The notes under the pieces: generated by a model
Seen by the model: the letters and a program-made list of their open reading frames with translations, nothing else
The model's database searches: none
Told to the model about the DNA's origin: nothing
Made by a program: the position numbers and the translations under genes
From: DATLXU01 sp035575515
Lineage (GTDB): Bacteria > Acidobacteriota > Blastocatellia > UBA7656
DNA: 64,000 nt
Direction: 5' to 3'
Assembly: GCA_035575515.1 (NCBI GenBank)
Contig: DATLXU010000067.1
Location: 7,020-71,019 of the forward strand
Shown here: piece by piece, positions 40,312 through 48,809 of the stretch
How positions within the stretch are numbered: position 1 is the first letter of the stretch
How the letters are laid out: the number at the start of each line of letters is the position of its first letter

Positions 40312-41307
40312 GTGAACGCTTATATTTTAACCGCCGCTCTTTTGATGACGCTGTCTCTGAACGGATGCCAGGACGTGATGATAAATGACAGAGCCACGCA
40401 GCCATCTTCAAGCGGGCAGGTCGAAAAAGAGACGCCCGCGCCGCAGGTGAGCGCAGAGTTTCGTCCCGTCATCGCGCAGCTCGCTTCCGAAGGCTTGCGG
40501 CTGAAAGAGGCTCTGGGAGCCGATTTGGAGGCGGGCACACATCATCTCGCCGCCATTTTTCAAAACACGAAAAAGAAAGAAGCGTTTCAGGAATACGAAT
40601 TCAGAATAATCGAAAGCGACGGGCGAGCGGCTAAAACCATCTATCGCCGCGCGGAGTTCTTTTACTCGTTCGATCTCGACGACGCGGAAGCAAACAAGCT
40701 CAACGGCACAGACATCAACGGCGACGGCATCAAGGAAATCATTGTGCAGAGTTCGAGCGGGGGAAACTGCTGGAGTTGCAACCCGACGGAAATCTATCAG
40801 GTGAAGAATCACAAGGCAGAGCTTATAGCAGCGGGTCCCGTGCAGAAGATTGTTGATCTTAACAAAGACGGCGTTCAGGAACTTGTCATAACCGACGCCC
40901 GATGGGAAGCATACGATGACTTTTCGCACGCGTCCGCGCCGGGAGCATTTATCATCTATACATGGCGAAATGGCAAGTACGTTTATGCCTCGCGCGATTT
41001 TCCGGATTACTACAAAACCGAAATAGAGCGACTGCGCAAGGAGATCGAACAGGCGAAAGCCGACATCACTGCGGATGAGCTTTCAGACGAATCTTACACA
41101 GGTCTGGCCGTCTCGCTTGCAATCACCTACGCGCACGCGGGCGACGTGGAGCGCGGGCTGAAAGAACTGGAGACGCTGCTCAATTCAAATGTGAAATCGC
41201 CCGCGCAGGCGAAACATCGCGCGGAGATACTTGAAGATTTTCGCAAAGGCGAAAGCAATGCGAAGCTGCGCGAGATGAAGCCGGGCGACCCCATGCCGCT
41301 CGGATGA
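40312..41307 (+). CDS. putative lipoprotein with FG-GAP/EF-hand-like repeats
   Basis: 331 residues from GTG 40312 (GAAGGTGAAGAA upstream). The signal ends in a lipobox, LSLNGC, so it should be acylated at Cys 19. The central part has DINGDGIKEIIVQ and DLNKDGVQELVIT, calcium-binding-like loops often found in FG-GAP/VCBS beta-propellers. Two cysteines occur in GGNCWSCNP. The C-terminal 90 residues are helical and TPR-like (AVSLAITYAHAGDVERGLKE). Probably periplasmic. The segment ALGAD is encoded by the REP-like palindrome at 40509. Function unknown. Confidence 0.82.
   Translation: MNAYILTAALLMTLSLNGCQDVMINDRATQPSSSGQVEKETPAPQVSAEFRPVIAQLASEGLRLKEALGADLEAGTHHLAAIFQNTKKKEAFQEYEFRIIESDGRAAKTIYRRAEFFYSFDLDDAEANKLNGTDINGDGIKEIIVQSSSGGNCWSCNPTEIYQVKNHKAELIAAGPVQKIVDLNKDGVQELVITDARWEAYDDFSHASAPGAFIIYTWRNGKYVYASRDFPDYYKTEIERLRKEIEQAKADITADELSDESYTGLAVSLAITYAHAGDVERGLKELETLLNSNVKSPAQAKHRAEILEDFRKGESNAKLREMKPGDPMPLG
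40509..40526. repeat. REP-like palindrome within the lipoprotein gene
   Basis: GGCTCTGGGAGCC at 40509-40521 followed by GATTT. It encodes part of EALGADLEAG. The same 18-bp string, GGCTCTGGGAGCCGATTT, recurs at 60946. Confidence 0.75.
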
Positions 41308-41376
41308 AGAGAACGTCGCCGGGATGAGCGTGGTTGCGCTTTGCCCGCTGATTCTCTGCTGGTTCAGGATGATTGC

Positions 41377-42093
41377 ATGGAGCACGAGCACACGCCTGAA
41401 GCGATAAAAGAAAGGCTGCGCGCGGGACCGCGACACAGCTACTTGCGCGATTGGGTTTATGGCGGAATTGACGGTTCGGTCACTACGTTTGCAGTAGTCG
41501 CGGGCGTCGTTGGCGCGCAGCTTTCAACCGGAGTCATTCTCATAATCGGCGCGGCCAACATCATCGCTGATGGTTTCTCGATGGCCGCGAGCAACTTCTT
41601 GGGCACGCGCACCGAGCACGAAGAGATAAAAAACATCGAAGCCATCGAGCGCCGTCACATCAAAGATTTTCCCGAAGGCGAGCGCGAAGAGGTGCGCCAG
41701 ATTTTTCGCGACAAAGGCTTCGAGGGCGAAACGCTTCAGCGCATAGTTGATTCGATAACAAGCAATAGGGAAATCTGGGTGCGCACGATGCTCACGGAAG
41801 AATACGGGCTGCCGCGCGAAGTGCGCTCGCCGTGGCTCGCCGCCGCAAGCACTTTCAGCGCGTTTATGCTCTGCGGGCTTGTGCCGCTGCTCCCATTCAT
41901 CTTTGGAGCGGCAAACGCGTTCTTGCTCTCGATTGTCTTAACGGGCCTTGTGTTTTTTGTTATCGGCTCAATCAAAAGCATCTGGTCAACTGTCGCGTGG
42001 TGGCGCTCAGGACTTGAGACGCTCATTGTAGGCTCGATGGCCGCCGCTCTCGCTTACGCGGCTGGCATTGTGCTGAAAGGGTTCGGCGGGTAG
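41377..42093 (+). CDS. VIT1/CCC1 family transporter
   Basis: 238 residues, starting at ATG 41377 with AGGATGATTGC upstream; a longer TTG start at 41341 is less likely. Family members export Fe2+ or Mn2+ from the cytosol. Signature: YLRDWVYGGIDGSVTTFAVVAGVVGAQL cut at the helix, ADGFSMAASNFLGTRTE with the conserved metal Met/Asp region, a cytoplasmic Glu-rich metal-binding helix region (EHEEIKNIEAIERRH), and five helices in total ending in LAYAAGIVLKGFGG. Probably inner membrane. Neighbours give no substrate hint. Confidence 0.92.
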   Translation: MEHEHTPEAIKERLRAGPRHSYLRDWVYGGIDGSVTTFAVVAGVVGAQLSTGVILIIGAANIIADGFSMAASNFLGTRTEHEEIKNIEAIERRHIKDFPEGEREEVRQIFRDKGFEGETLQRIVDSITSNREIWVRTMLTEEYGLPREVRSPWLAAASTFSAFMLCGLVPLLPFIFGAANAFLLSIVLTGLVFFVIGSIKSIWSTVAWWRSGLETLIVGSMAAALAYAAGIVLKGFGG

Positions 42094-42103
42094 CAACTCG
42101 CGT

Positions 42104-42901
42104 TTAGCTTTCTTTGACGGCAACGACTCTGAGCCTTCGATAATCAATGAACCATTTGCCATCTCGAAACAATGTGGGCCGCAACTCGTCTTTGACGGCT
42201 CGAATGATTCCATCGCGCTCGCTTGCTGGCACTGCGCTCATCTCGTTATCTGCAAAGACTTCGAGCCAATTGCGCAAACCATCGTCGCCGCCTTCAAGCG
42301 CAGTAGGACGCTCGAAGTGATAAGCCTTCCTCACGCTCAGTCTGTGATGTTCCAAAAGAGTCGCGTACTCGCCTACGCTCGGATAATACCGAAACGCCGC
42401 TTCTTCGCTGACAGTGTAGCCCGCCGCTTCGATTGCTCGATGCAGAGCCGCTTTCACGGCGCGCAAGTTTCCTTTGCCTCCAAACTCCGCGACAAATCGC
42501 CCGCCCGCTTTCAACGCGCGCGAGATTGATTCAGTCAGCGAGTCTTGATCCTTTATCCAGTGAATCGCTGCGTTCGAGAAGATGGCATCGAAGGATTCAT
42601 CAAAACGAAAGTTGGTCGCGTTCATTAGCTCGAATTGCAAATCAGGATAACTCTTTCGCGCTTGCTCAAGCATAGCGGGCGAAATGTCTATGCCGACGAC
42701 GCGAGCGCCGCGCCGCGCAATCTCTGCCGTGAGGTGGCCCGTGCCGCAACCGATGTCGAGTATCTGCTCTCCCTCGCGCGGCGCGAGAAACTCGATCACG
42801 CCCGCGCCGTACTTCCACACGAACGAGTGCCCGCCATCATAACGCGCTGCGTCCCATTGCTTTTCGGATGTTGATTGAGTGCTGCCTGTTTCGTCTTGCA
42901 T
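42104..42901 (-). CDS. class I SAM-dependent methyltransferase
   Basis: 265 residues. Rossmann-type methyltransferase: motif I ILDIGCGTGHLTAEIARRG, acidic end of strand 2 VVGIDISPAML, motif II-like DAIFSNAAIHWIKD and post-motif FVAEFGGKGNL. The order and HWI pattern resemble trans-aconitate/malonyl-ACP-type methyltransferases. The substrate is not clear. The C-terminal part (RYYPSVGEYATLLEHHRLSV) fits the Tam-like subfamily. It is the last gene of a minus-strand run, 3 bp after the hydrolase stop. Confidence 0.88.
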   Translation of the reverse strand: MQDETGSTQSTSEKQWDAARYDGGHSFVWKYGAGVIEFLAPREGEQILDIGCGTGHLTAEIARRGARVVGIDISPAMLEQARKSYPDLQFELMNATNFRFDESFDAIFSNAAIHWIKDQDSLTESISRALKAGGRFVAEFGGKGNLRAVKAALHRAIEAAGYTVSEEAAFRYYPSVGEYATLLEHHRLSVRKAYHFERPTALEGGDDGLRNWLEVFADNEMSAVPASERDGIIRAVKDELRPTLFRDGKWFIDYRRLRVVAVKES

Positions 42902-42904
42902 GGC

Positions 42905-43801
42905 TCATCCTATCGGCCTTCGCTCAATGAAGCTTTCTATGTGCGCCGCGATCTCATCGCCTTTTTCTTCCTGGAGGAAATGGCCCGCGTCGTAAATCGT
43001 TATCTCAGGCTCGCGGCTCGCCGTTGGAATCAGCTTGCGAAAGAAACGATCTCCGCCCGCCGTCACGGGGTCTTTGTCAGAAAACATCACGAGCGCGGGC
43101 TTCGTCCATCGGGATAACGCTTCGCGCGTCTCACGCATCTCGCGCGCGCCCGGCTGATCATATTCAATCGGCACAAGCTGCGGGAACATCTGCGCGCCCG
43201 CTTTGTACGAAGCGTCGGGAAACGGCGCGTCATAAGCAGCAACTATTTCATCGGTGATTAGCTCAGGATGCGCCGCGCTTCGTTTGATTATCTGCCCGAC
43301 GGGAAGGTCCTCTGTCCTCATCGCGTAAGCGCGCCATCGCATGAAGCCTTCGCTCGGAGGCACGTCGCCCGTCGGCAGCCCCGTGTTCATTATCACGAGC
43401 CGCGCAAATCGTTCGGGCATCTCGGTCGCAACGCGCAGCCCTATTATTCCGCCCCAGTCCTGAACGACCGCCGTAATATTTTTCAGATCGAGTTGCTTAA
43501 TGAACGCGGCAACGGTGCCGCGATGCATCTCAAACGAGTAGGCTTGGCGCTCGGCAAATTTATCTGAGCGGCCAAATCCGATGAAGTCCATCGCGATGAC
43601 TCGATGTCGTCTGCTCAAGGTCGGAATCATCCTGCGATACAGGTACGACCACGACGGCTCGCCGTGCAAACATAAAATGGTTTCGCCCGCGCCTTCGTCA
43701 ACGTAATGCACCCGTGCGCCGTTTATTTCCGTGTATCGCGGCTCAAATGTCCAGCCGGGCAAGTTTGCAAATCGCTCATCTGGCGTGCGAAGAATTTTCA
43801 T
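42905..43801 (-). CDS. alpha/beta hydrolase of the haloalkane dehalogenase type
   Basis: 298 residues. Oxyanion hole HGEPSWSYLYR; nucleophile VVQDWGGIIGLR with Asp in the place of Ser and the adjacent Trp that holds halide; GFMRWRAYAMR; acid in MFSDKDPVTAGG; general base in AGHFLQEE. Order and residues match HLD-I enzymes, which cleave carbon-halogen bonds by an Asp-His-Asp triad. Whether natural substrates are halogenated is unknown. ATG 43801 is chosen because GAGAGGAGCCGCG precedes it. Co-transcribed with the methyltransferase. Confidence 0.88.
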   Translation of the reverse strand: MKILRTPDERFANLPGWTFEPRYTEINGARVHYVDEGAGETILCLHGEPSWSYLYRRMIPTLSRRHRVIAMDFIGFGRSDKFAERQAYSFEMHRGTVAAFIKQLDLKNITAVVQDWGGIIGLRVATEMPERFARLVIMNTGLPTGDVPPSEGFMRWRAYAMRTEDLPVGQIIKRSAAHPELITDEIVAAYDAPFPDASYKAGAQMFPQLVPIEYDQPGAREMRETREALSRWTKPALVMFSDKDPVTAGGDRFFRKLIPTASREPEITIYDAGHFLQEEKGDEIAAHIESFIERRPIG

Positions 43802-43830
43802 CGCGGCTCCTCTCATCGAATTGATAAACC

Positions 43831-44655
43831 TTACAGCCCGCCCGTGACCTCAAGCACCTGGCCTGAAACGTAATCAGAAAGCGGCGACGCAAAGAACAAT
43901 ATCGCGCCTGCTGCCTCCTGGACTGTTCCCGCGCGGCCCATCGGAATCATCGGAGTTGTCCGCTCAAGCCTCTCGGCAGGGATGCCGACTGCAATCTCCG
44001 CATCGCCGCGCTTGATGGTTTCGCCTTTCTCTTTCGCTTGCGTGAGCCGCGTGTCAATGCGCCCGAACGCTACGGCATTGACCTGAATGTTGAACTGGCC
44101 CCATTCTTTCGCAAGCGTTTTGGTCAGCCCCACAACGCCTGCTTTAGCCGACGAATAATTCGCCTGCCCCGCGTTGCCTCGCGTTCCAGAAGTTGAGCTG
44201 ATGTTTACGATCTTGCGGGCACGGGCCTCGCCGCGCTCGGCCTTCTCGCGCCTGGCAGTCTCGCGCAAGAAAGAAGACGCCGCGCGGATGATGCGAAACG
44301 GCGCGGTCAGGTGAACCGCGAGAATCGCTTCCCACTGCTCGTCGCTCATCTTGTGGATCACTGCATCCCACGTGTAGCCAGCGTTGTTGACGATGATGTC
44401 AAGGCCACCGAATCTTTCAATCGCGGTGTTCACTATCAACTGAGGAAACGCCGGGTCGGTCACATCGCCCGGCACACTCAGCCCTTGCCCGCCTGCCTCC
44501 AAAACGGCTCCCAGAGCCGATTCTGCGGGTTCAGGGTCAATGTCGCTAAGGACTACGCGAGCGCCGTGACGAGCGAATAACTCCGCCGTCGCGCGCCCAA
44601 TGCCGCGCCCCGCGCCTGTGATGATTGCTCTCTTTCCTTCAAGCAAGCCTTCCAC
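43831..44655 (-). CDS. short-chain dehydrogenase/reductase
   Basis: 274 residues. Classical SDR: cofactor motif TGAGRGIGRATA, LSDID (suggesting NAD preference), NNAGYTWD, catalytic Ser in IVNISSTSG, YSSAK with Tyr and Lys, and the C-terminal SDYVSGQVLEVTGG like FabG. A longer region around ETARREKAERGEARAR is unusual for the family. GTG start at 44655 after a strong AGGAGGATAACC. A palindrome at 44506 lies within the coding region. Substrate unknown; FabG-like. Confidence 0.9.
   Translation of the reverse strand: MEGLLEGKRAIITGAGRGIGRATAELFARHGARVVLSDIDPEPAESALGAVLEAGGQGLSVPGDVTDPAFPQLIVNTAIERFGGLDIIVNNAGYTWDAVIHKMSDEQWEAILAVHLTAPFRIIRAASSFLRETARREKAERGEARARKIVNISSTSGTRGNAGQANYSSAKAGVVGLTKTLAKEWGQFNIQVNAVAFGRIDTRLTQAKEKGETIKRGDAEIAVGIPAERLERTTPMIPMGRAGTVQEAAGAILFFASPLSDYVSGQVLEVTGGL
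44506..44518. repeat. REP-like palindrome within the SDR gene
   Basis: GGCTCCCAGAGCC, the exact complement of GGCTCTGGGAGCC. On the coding strand it encodes SALGAV. Same core as at 40509, 60946 and 16101. Confidence 0.7.
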
Positions 44656-44665
44656 GGTTATCCTC

Positions 44666-45688
44666 CTACTTCTTAAAAATTGATTTCGGTATCATCGCGT
44701 GCACGCCTTTGTTGCCGTCAACGAGTTGCGTGATGTGCAGGTCAGCCGCGACGCTCGAAAGCATATAGGCGTCATCACGCGAGAGTCCTTTTTGCGTGAC
44801 GAGAAAATCTATCATCTCGCGCAGAGCCATCTTCGTCGCTTCGTTGAGGTCTTCGTGAATGCCCATCGTGATGAAGTGCGTCGGCGTTTCCGCGCGCGGC
44901 CATTTCAAATGCATGTCCTTGCGCACGATTAATTGAAAAGTTCCGATGAGCGAAGTCTCAAGCGCGGTGATGTCAACTTCGCCGTCGCCCTGACCGGCGT
45001 GGCCATCGCCGGCAAGGAATAACGCGCCTGCAACGTGAACAGGAATATAAAGAGTCGTGCCCGCGACAAGCTCTTTATTGTCGAGGTTGCCCGCGTGAAT
45101 CCATGGGGGCGCGCTGCTTATGCGACCCGACACTTCGGGCGGAGCGACGCCGAGACTTCCGAAGAACGGGCGCAATGGTATTTCAATGTTATCGCTGAAC
45201 TGAGCGACCATGCGCCGCTCGTCGAGCGGAATTATTTTCATTCGCGCGTAAGGAAAATCTTCGGGCAGATAGCCGCGACCCGGCCCGAACGCGTTGTAGG
45301 CGTAAGGAATCGCAAGTTTGATCTCTTTGATTCTGACTTCGAGCACGTCGCCGGGACTCGCGCCTTCGACATAGATCGGCCCTGTGAGTATGTGGCCGCC
45401 CGGCCCTTTATTGGTGACTTCTTTGTAAATGTCGCGCAGAGATTGCTCGACCTGTTCAGGTGGAACTCCCGCCGATTCGAGCCGCGTCGGGCTTGAAGTT
45501 ATCAGCGTTTGAACCTCAACGGTGTCGCCGGATTTCACGCGCAGCGCTGGCGGAGTGCTCGCGTCGTAATAACCCCATGCTACGGTTTTTGGTGTCGGCT
45601 TCAGCTTGTGCGTTGCTTGCGCGCGGGCCGTTGTTTCAAAAGCAACGAGCGTGAGCGCGCAAACAGCAAACATGGCAATTCGCTTCAT
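44666..45688 (-). CDS. exported acetamidase/formamidase family protein
   Basis: 340 residues from ATG 45688 (GAGGAGAAGCT upstream). The signal peptide MKRIAMFAVCALTLVAFE ends near ARAQA. The rest matches the FmdA/AmdA family: SGDTVEVQTLITS, GGHILTGPIYVEGA, GDVLEVRIKEIKL, PPWIHAGNLDNKELVAGTTL, LFLAGDGHAGQGDGEVDIT (the conserved metal-binding-like GDxHAxQGDGE), and TPTHFITMG. Hydrolysis of short amides is the family role; export to the periplasm is common in this phylum. Upstream is divergent to the nucleotidyltransferase gene. Confidence 0.9.
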   Translation of the reverse strand: MKRIAMFAVCALTLVAFETTARAQATHKLKPTPKTVAWGYYDASTPPALRVKSGDTVEVQTLITSSPTRLESAGVPPEQVEQSLRDIYKEVTNKGPGGHILTGPIYVEGASPGDVLEVRIKEIKLAIPYAYNAFGPGRGYLPEDFPYARMKIIPLDERRMVAQFSDNIEIPLRPFFGSLGVAPPEVSGRISSAPPWIHAGNLDNKELVAGTTLYIPVHVAGALFLAGDGHAGQGDGEVDITALETSLIGTFQLIVRKDMHLKWPRAETPTHFITMGIHEDLNEATKMALREMIDFLVTQKGLSRDDAYMLSSVAADLHITQLVDGNKGVHAMIPKSIFKK

Positions 45689-45814
45689 AGCTTCTCCTCG
45701 CGGTGAAGAATGTATGACGTGCGTTGCCGAGTCTATCATAATGCATTGCTCTTGTTTAATCTCTCGAATATCATTTTCCGGTCAAAGCCATTATTTTATT
45801 AACGAGGTTAATCA

Positions 45815-46561
45815 ATGAAAGGAATTGTACTTGCAGGAGGATTAGGCACGAGGCTCGCGCCATTGACCCGGATTTCGAACAAACATTTATTGCCGATTTA
45901 TGACCAGCCGATGATCTACTATCCGATTCAAACGCTGATTGAAGCGGGTATCACCGAAATTCTCATCGTAACGGGCGGCAACAGCGCGGGCGATTTCTTG
46001 AAATTACTGCGCAACGGAGCTGAGTTTGGACTGCGGCGCGTTCACTATGCTTATCAGGAAGGCGAAGGCGGAATCGCGGCGGCGCTCTCGCTGGCCGAAG
46101 ACTTCGCCGATGGCGGGCCGATTTGTGTTGTGCTTGGCGATAACATTCTGGAGAACAGCATTGCGCCTTACGTGAAGAAGTTTCGCCATCAGGGAGTGGG
46201 CGCGAAGATACTGCTTTCAGAAGTTCCAGACCCGCAGCGATTCGGCGTGCCTGTGATAGAAGATGGCCACATAGTTCGCATTGAAGAAAAACCTGCCGAT
46301 CCGAAATCGCCCTACGCCGTCATCGGCGTTTATATGTACGACAATCGCGTCTTCGACATAATCAAAACGCTCAAGCCGAGCGGGCGAGGCGAGCTTGAAA
46401 TAACCGACGTGAACAACGCATACATCGAGTCGGGCGATTTGACGTGGGACGTGATTAACGGCTGGTGGACCGACGCAGGCACATTTGACAGTTTGCTTCA
46501 CGCATCGAACCTCGTGGCCGAGATGCGCGCCCGCAAATCGAAAATCGCAAGCGGCGATTAA
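45815..46561 (+). CDS. nucleotidyltransferase, glucose-1-phosphate thymidylyltransferase-like (short form)
   Basis: 248 residues. N-terminal LAGGLGTRLAPLTRISNKHL is the nucleotide-binding signature. PMIYYPIQTLIEAGITEILI, VVLGDNILENS (metal Asp), RIEEKPADPKSPYAVIGVYMYD and WWTDAGTFDSLL match RmlA-type enzymes. It lacks the C-terminal allosteric extension of E. coli RmlA, as in SpsI-type short homologues. Role: activating a hexose-1-phosphate with dTTP or another NTP for polysaccharide precursors. GAGGTTAATCA precedes ATG. No other sugar genes nearby. Confidence 0.9.
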   Translation: MKGIVLAGGLGTRLAPLTRISNKHLLPIYDQPMIYYPIQTLIEAGITEILIVTGGNSAGDFLKLLRNGAEFGLRRVHYAYQEGEGGIAAALSLAEDFADGGPICVVLGDNILENSIAPYVKKFRHQGVGAKILLSEVPDPQRFGVPVIEDGHIVRIEEKPADPKSPYAVIGVYMYDNRVFDIIKTLKPSGRGELEITDVNNAYIESGDLTWDVINGWWTDAGTFDSLLHASNLVAEMRARKSKIASGD

Positions 46562-46585
46562 GGAACAATAGCGCGGAGGTGGACG

Positions 46586-48748
46586 ATGTTGAGAAGAGTT
46601 GGATTGCATAATAAGCCGTTGGCTTTGTTTTGCCTTGCGCTTGTCGCATGGTGCATCAGCATCGCAAGTCTGTCGCGCGTTATCGCAAACAGCGATGCTT
46701 TGCAATCCATTCAAAGCGCGCAGCCGAGCCGTCGAGCAATTGAATTGAAGGATTACTACGCAATCGAGAGCGCCGATGGTCCCGCCATCTCGCCCGATGG
46801 CCGATGGGTCGCCTTCACTCGGACATACATCGTCGAAGCGGAGAATCGCCGCCAGAGCGAAGTATGGCTTGCGCCCGCTGACGGCTCCGCAGCCGCTGTG
46901 CGAATCACAAGTCCCGCGTTCAGCTCATCGAACCCTCGCTGGAGTCCCGATGGCAAGCTGCTCGCCTTCACTTCGCGCCGCAAGGTTGCGGGCGATGAAG
47001 AATCAGCAGTCTGGTTTCTCAGGATGGACGAGCCGCGCGGCGAAGCTTTTCAAATTGCGGGCGTCGGCGGCGCGCCAATCTTCAGCCCCGATAATCAATG
47101 GATAGCTTTCACAAAACGAACGCCGCCCGAAACGAAAACGAAGAAGCAATACGCATCGGATTTCGAGCGGCAGATTGATGAGCGATTCAAGGGGCGCATC
47201 TACGATTGGATGAATTATCGCTTCGACGGGCGAGGCTACCTCGCGGACCCGCGCGATTCGTCTGCCACTCCGCCTGAAGAACTCTACATCGTGCCGCGAG
47301 CGGGCGGCGCGCCGCGTCAACTTACGCGGCTCGGCGTTAATGTGCAATCCGCCGCGTGGCGGCCCGACAGCAGCGCGCTCGCGATCATTGCAAACGAGCG
47401 CGAGCGCGATGAATACACTTATGAAAGGGCGGATATCTGGATTGCCGCGCTCGATGGAAAAATCAACCGGCTCACGAATGACGGGTACGATCACAGCGCG
47501 GCTTCGTGGTCGCCCGATGGCCGCTCGATAGTCTTTCTGCGCGAGCAGAGCCTGAATGAGATCATCAAATCGAAGCAGGATCACGGCTCGGCGGTTGATA
47601 TTTATCGTATGCCCGCAGACGGCGGCGAGATGAAGAATCTAACAGCCGAATGGGATTTGATTCCGAGCGCGCCGCGCTGGAGCGCCGATGGCCGTTGGGT
47701 TTATTTCAGCGGCGGCATCGGCGGAAACAATCACCTGTTTCGAGTGAAAGCGGGCGGCGGCGCGGTGGAGCAAATCACTCAGGGCGACCGCATGCTAACG
47801 GGCTTTAGCATTTCGAGCGCGTTTGATCGAATCGCGTATGCGGCTTCGGACGCCACACATCCATCGGAAGTTTTTTCAGCGCGCATTGACGGCGCAGGCG
47901 AAAAGAAGCTCTCTGCGCTGAACGACAAAATGTTGAATGAAGTACGACTGAGCCGCGCGGAGCGAATTTCGTTTTCGAGCAGAGACGGAACGCAGATTGA
48001 AGGCTGGGTGGTGTTGCCGCGCGGCTACGATGCTGAGAAAAGTTCTTTCCCGCTAATCCTCAGCATTCACGGCGGGCCGCACGGCGCATACGGCAACAGC
48101 TTCTCGTTTCAGTTTCAACTCTGGGCCGCAAACGGCTACCTGGTCGTTTACACGAACCCGCGAGGCTCTACGGGCTACGGCGAAAAGTTTCTGTGGGCGA
48201 CGTGGGGCGGCTGGGGCGCGAAGGATTACGAAGACGTGATGGCGGGCGTTGATTACGTCGTGAAGCATTATCGCATTGATGAAAAACGTATGGGCGTGAC
48301 CGGATATTCTTACGGCGGCTTTCTTACGAACTGGATAATCACGCAGACGGATCGCTTCGCGGCGGCAATCACAGGCGCGGGGATTTCAAACTGGTTAAGC
48401 GATTACGGCACGGCTGACATCCCGCGCACGAAAGAGAGCGAGTTCTTCGGCTCGCCGTGGGAGCCGCGAGGGCGTGAGCTGTTGACGAAGTACTCGCCGG
48501 TTTATTACGCTGCGAACGTGAAGACGCCGACGCTGTTCATTCACGGCGAATCGGATTTAAGAGTTCCGATAGAGCAAGGTGAGCAGATGTATACGGCGTT
48601 GAAGAAGCGGCGCGTGCCTGCGCGCTTCATACGATACCCCGATTCGTATCATGGCGGCTGGAGTCCGTGGAATATGATTCATCGGTATTACAACGAATTG
48701 AAATGGTTGGGCGAGTACCTGACCCTGAATCGAGCCGCGATGCAATAG
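46586..48748 (+). CDS. S9 family serine peptidase (acylaminoacyl/dipeptidyl peptidase type)
   Basis: 720 residues. The N-terminal part has a hydrophobic segment (LALFCLALVAWCISIASLSRVI), probably a signal peptide. The middle is a WD/PD40-type beta-propeller: repeats like PAISPDGRWVAFTR, NPRWSPDGKLLAFTSRR and SASWSPDGRSIVFLR. The C-terminal alpha/beta hydrolase has HGGPHGAYG, nucleophile Ser in GYSYGGFLTNW (about residue 574), Asp in HGESDLRVP (about 656) and His in YPDSYHGGW (about 689). Cleaves short or N-modified peptides. Ribosome site GCGGAGGTGGACG. Likely periplasmic. Confidence 0.94.
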   Translation: MLRRVGLHNKPLALFCLALVAWCISIASLSRVIANSDALQSIQSAQPSRRAIELKDYYAIESADGPAISPDGRWVAFTRTYIVEAENRRQSEVWLAPADGSAAAVRITSPAFSSSNPRWSPDGKLLAFTSRRKVAGDEESAVWFLRMDEPRGEAFQIAGVGGAPIFSPDNQWIAFTKRTPPETKTKKQYASDFERQIDERFKGRIYDWMNYRFDGRGYLADPRDSSATPPEELYIVPRAGGAPRQLTRLGVNVQSAAWRPDSSALAIIANERERDEYTYERADIWIAALDGKINRLTNDGYDHSAASWSPDGRSIVFLREQSLNEIIKSKQDHGSAVDIYRMPADGGEMKNLTAEWDLIPSAPRWSADGRWVYFSGGIGGNNHLFRVKAGGGAVEQITQGDRMLTGFSISSAFDRIAYAASDATHPSEVFSARIDGAGEKKLSALNDKMLNEVRLSRAERISFSSRDGTQIEGWVVLPRGYDAEKSSFPLILSIHGGPHGAYGNSFSFQFQLWAANGYLVVYTNPRGSTGYGEKFLWATWGGWGAKDYEDVMAGVDYVVKHYRIDEKRMGVTGYSYGGFLTNWIITQTDRFAAAITGAGISNWLSDYGTADIPRTKESEFFGSPWEPRGRELLTKYSPVYYAANVKTPTLFIHGESDLRVPIEQGEQMYTALKKRRVPARFIRYPDSYHGGWSPWNMIHRYYNELKWLGEYLTLNRAAMQ

Positions 48749-48809
48749 AGATGCGCCCGGTTCCTACTGCAAAGTCGAAAGCGTTTTCCGGCCTCAATCA
48801 GTTGCTACG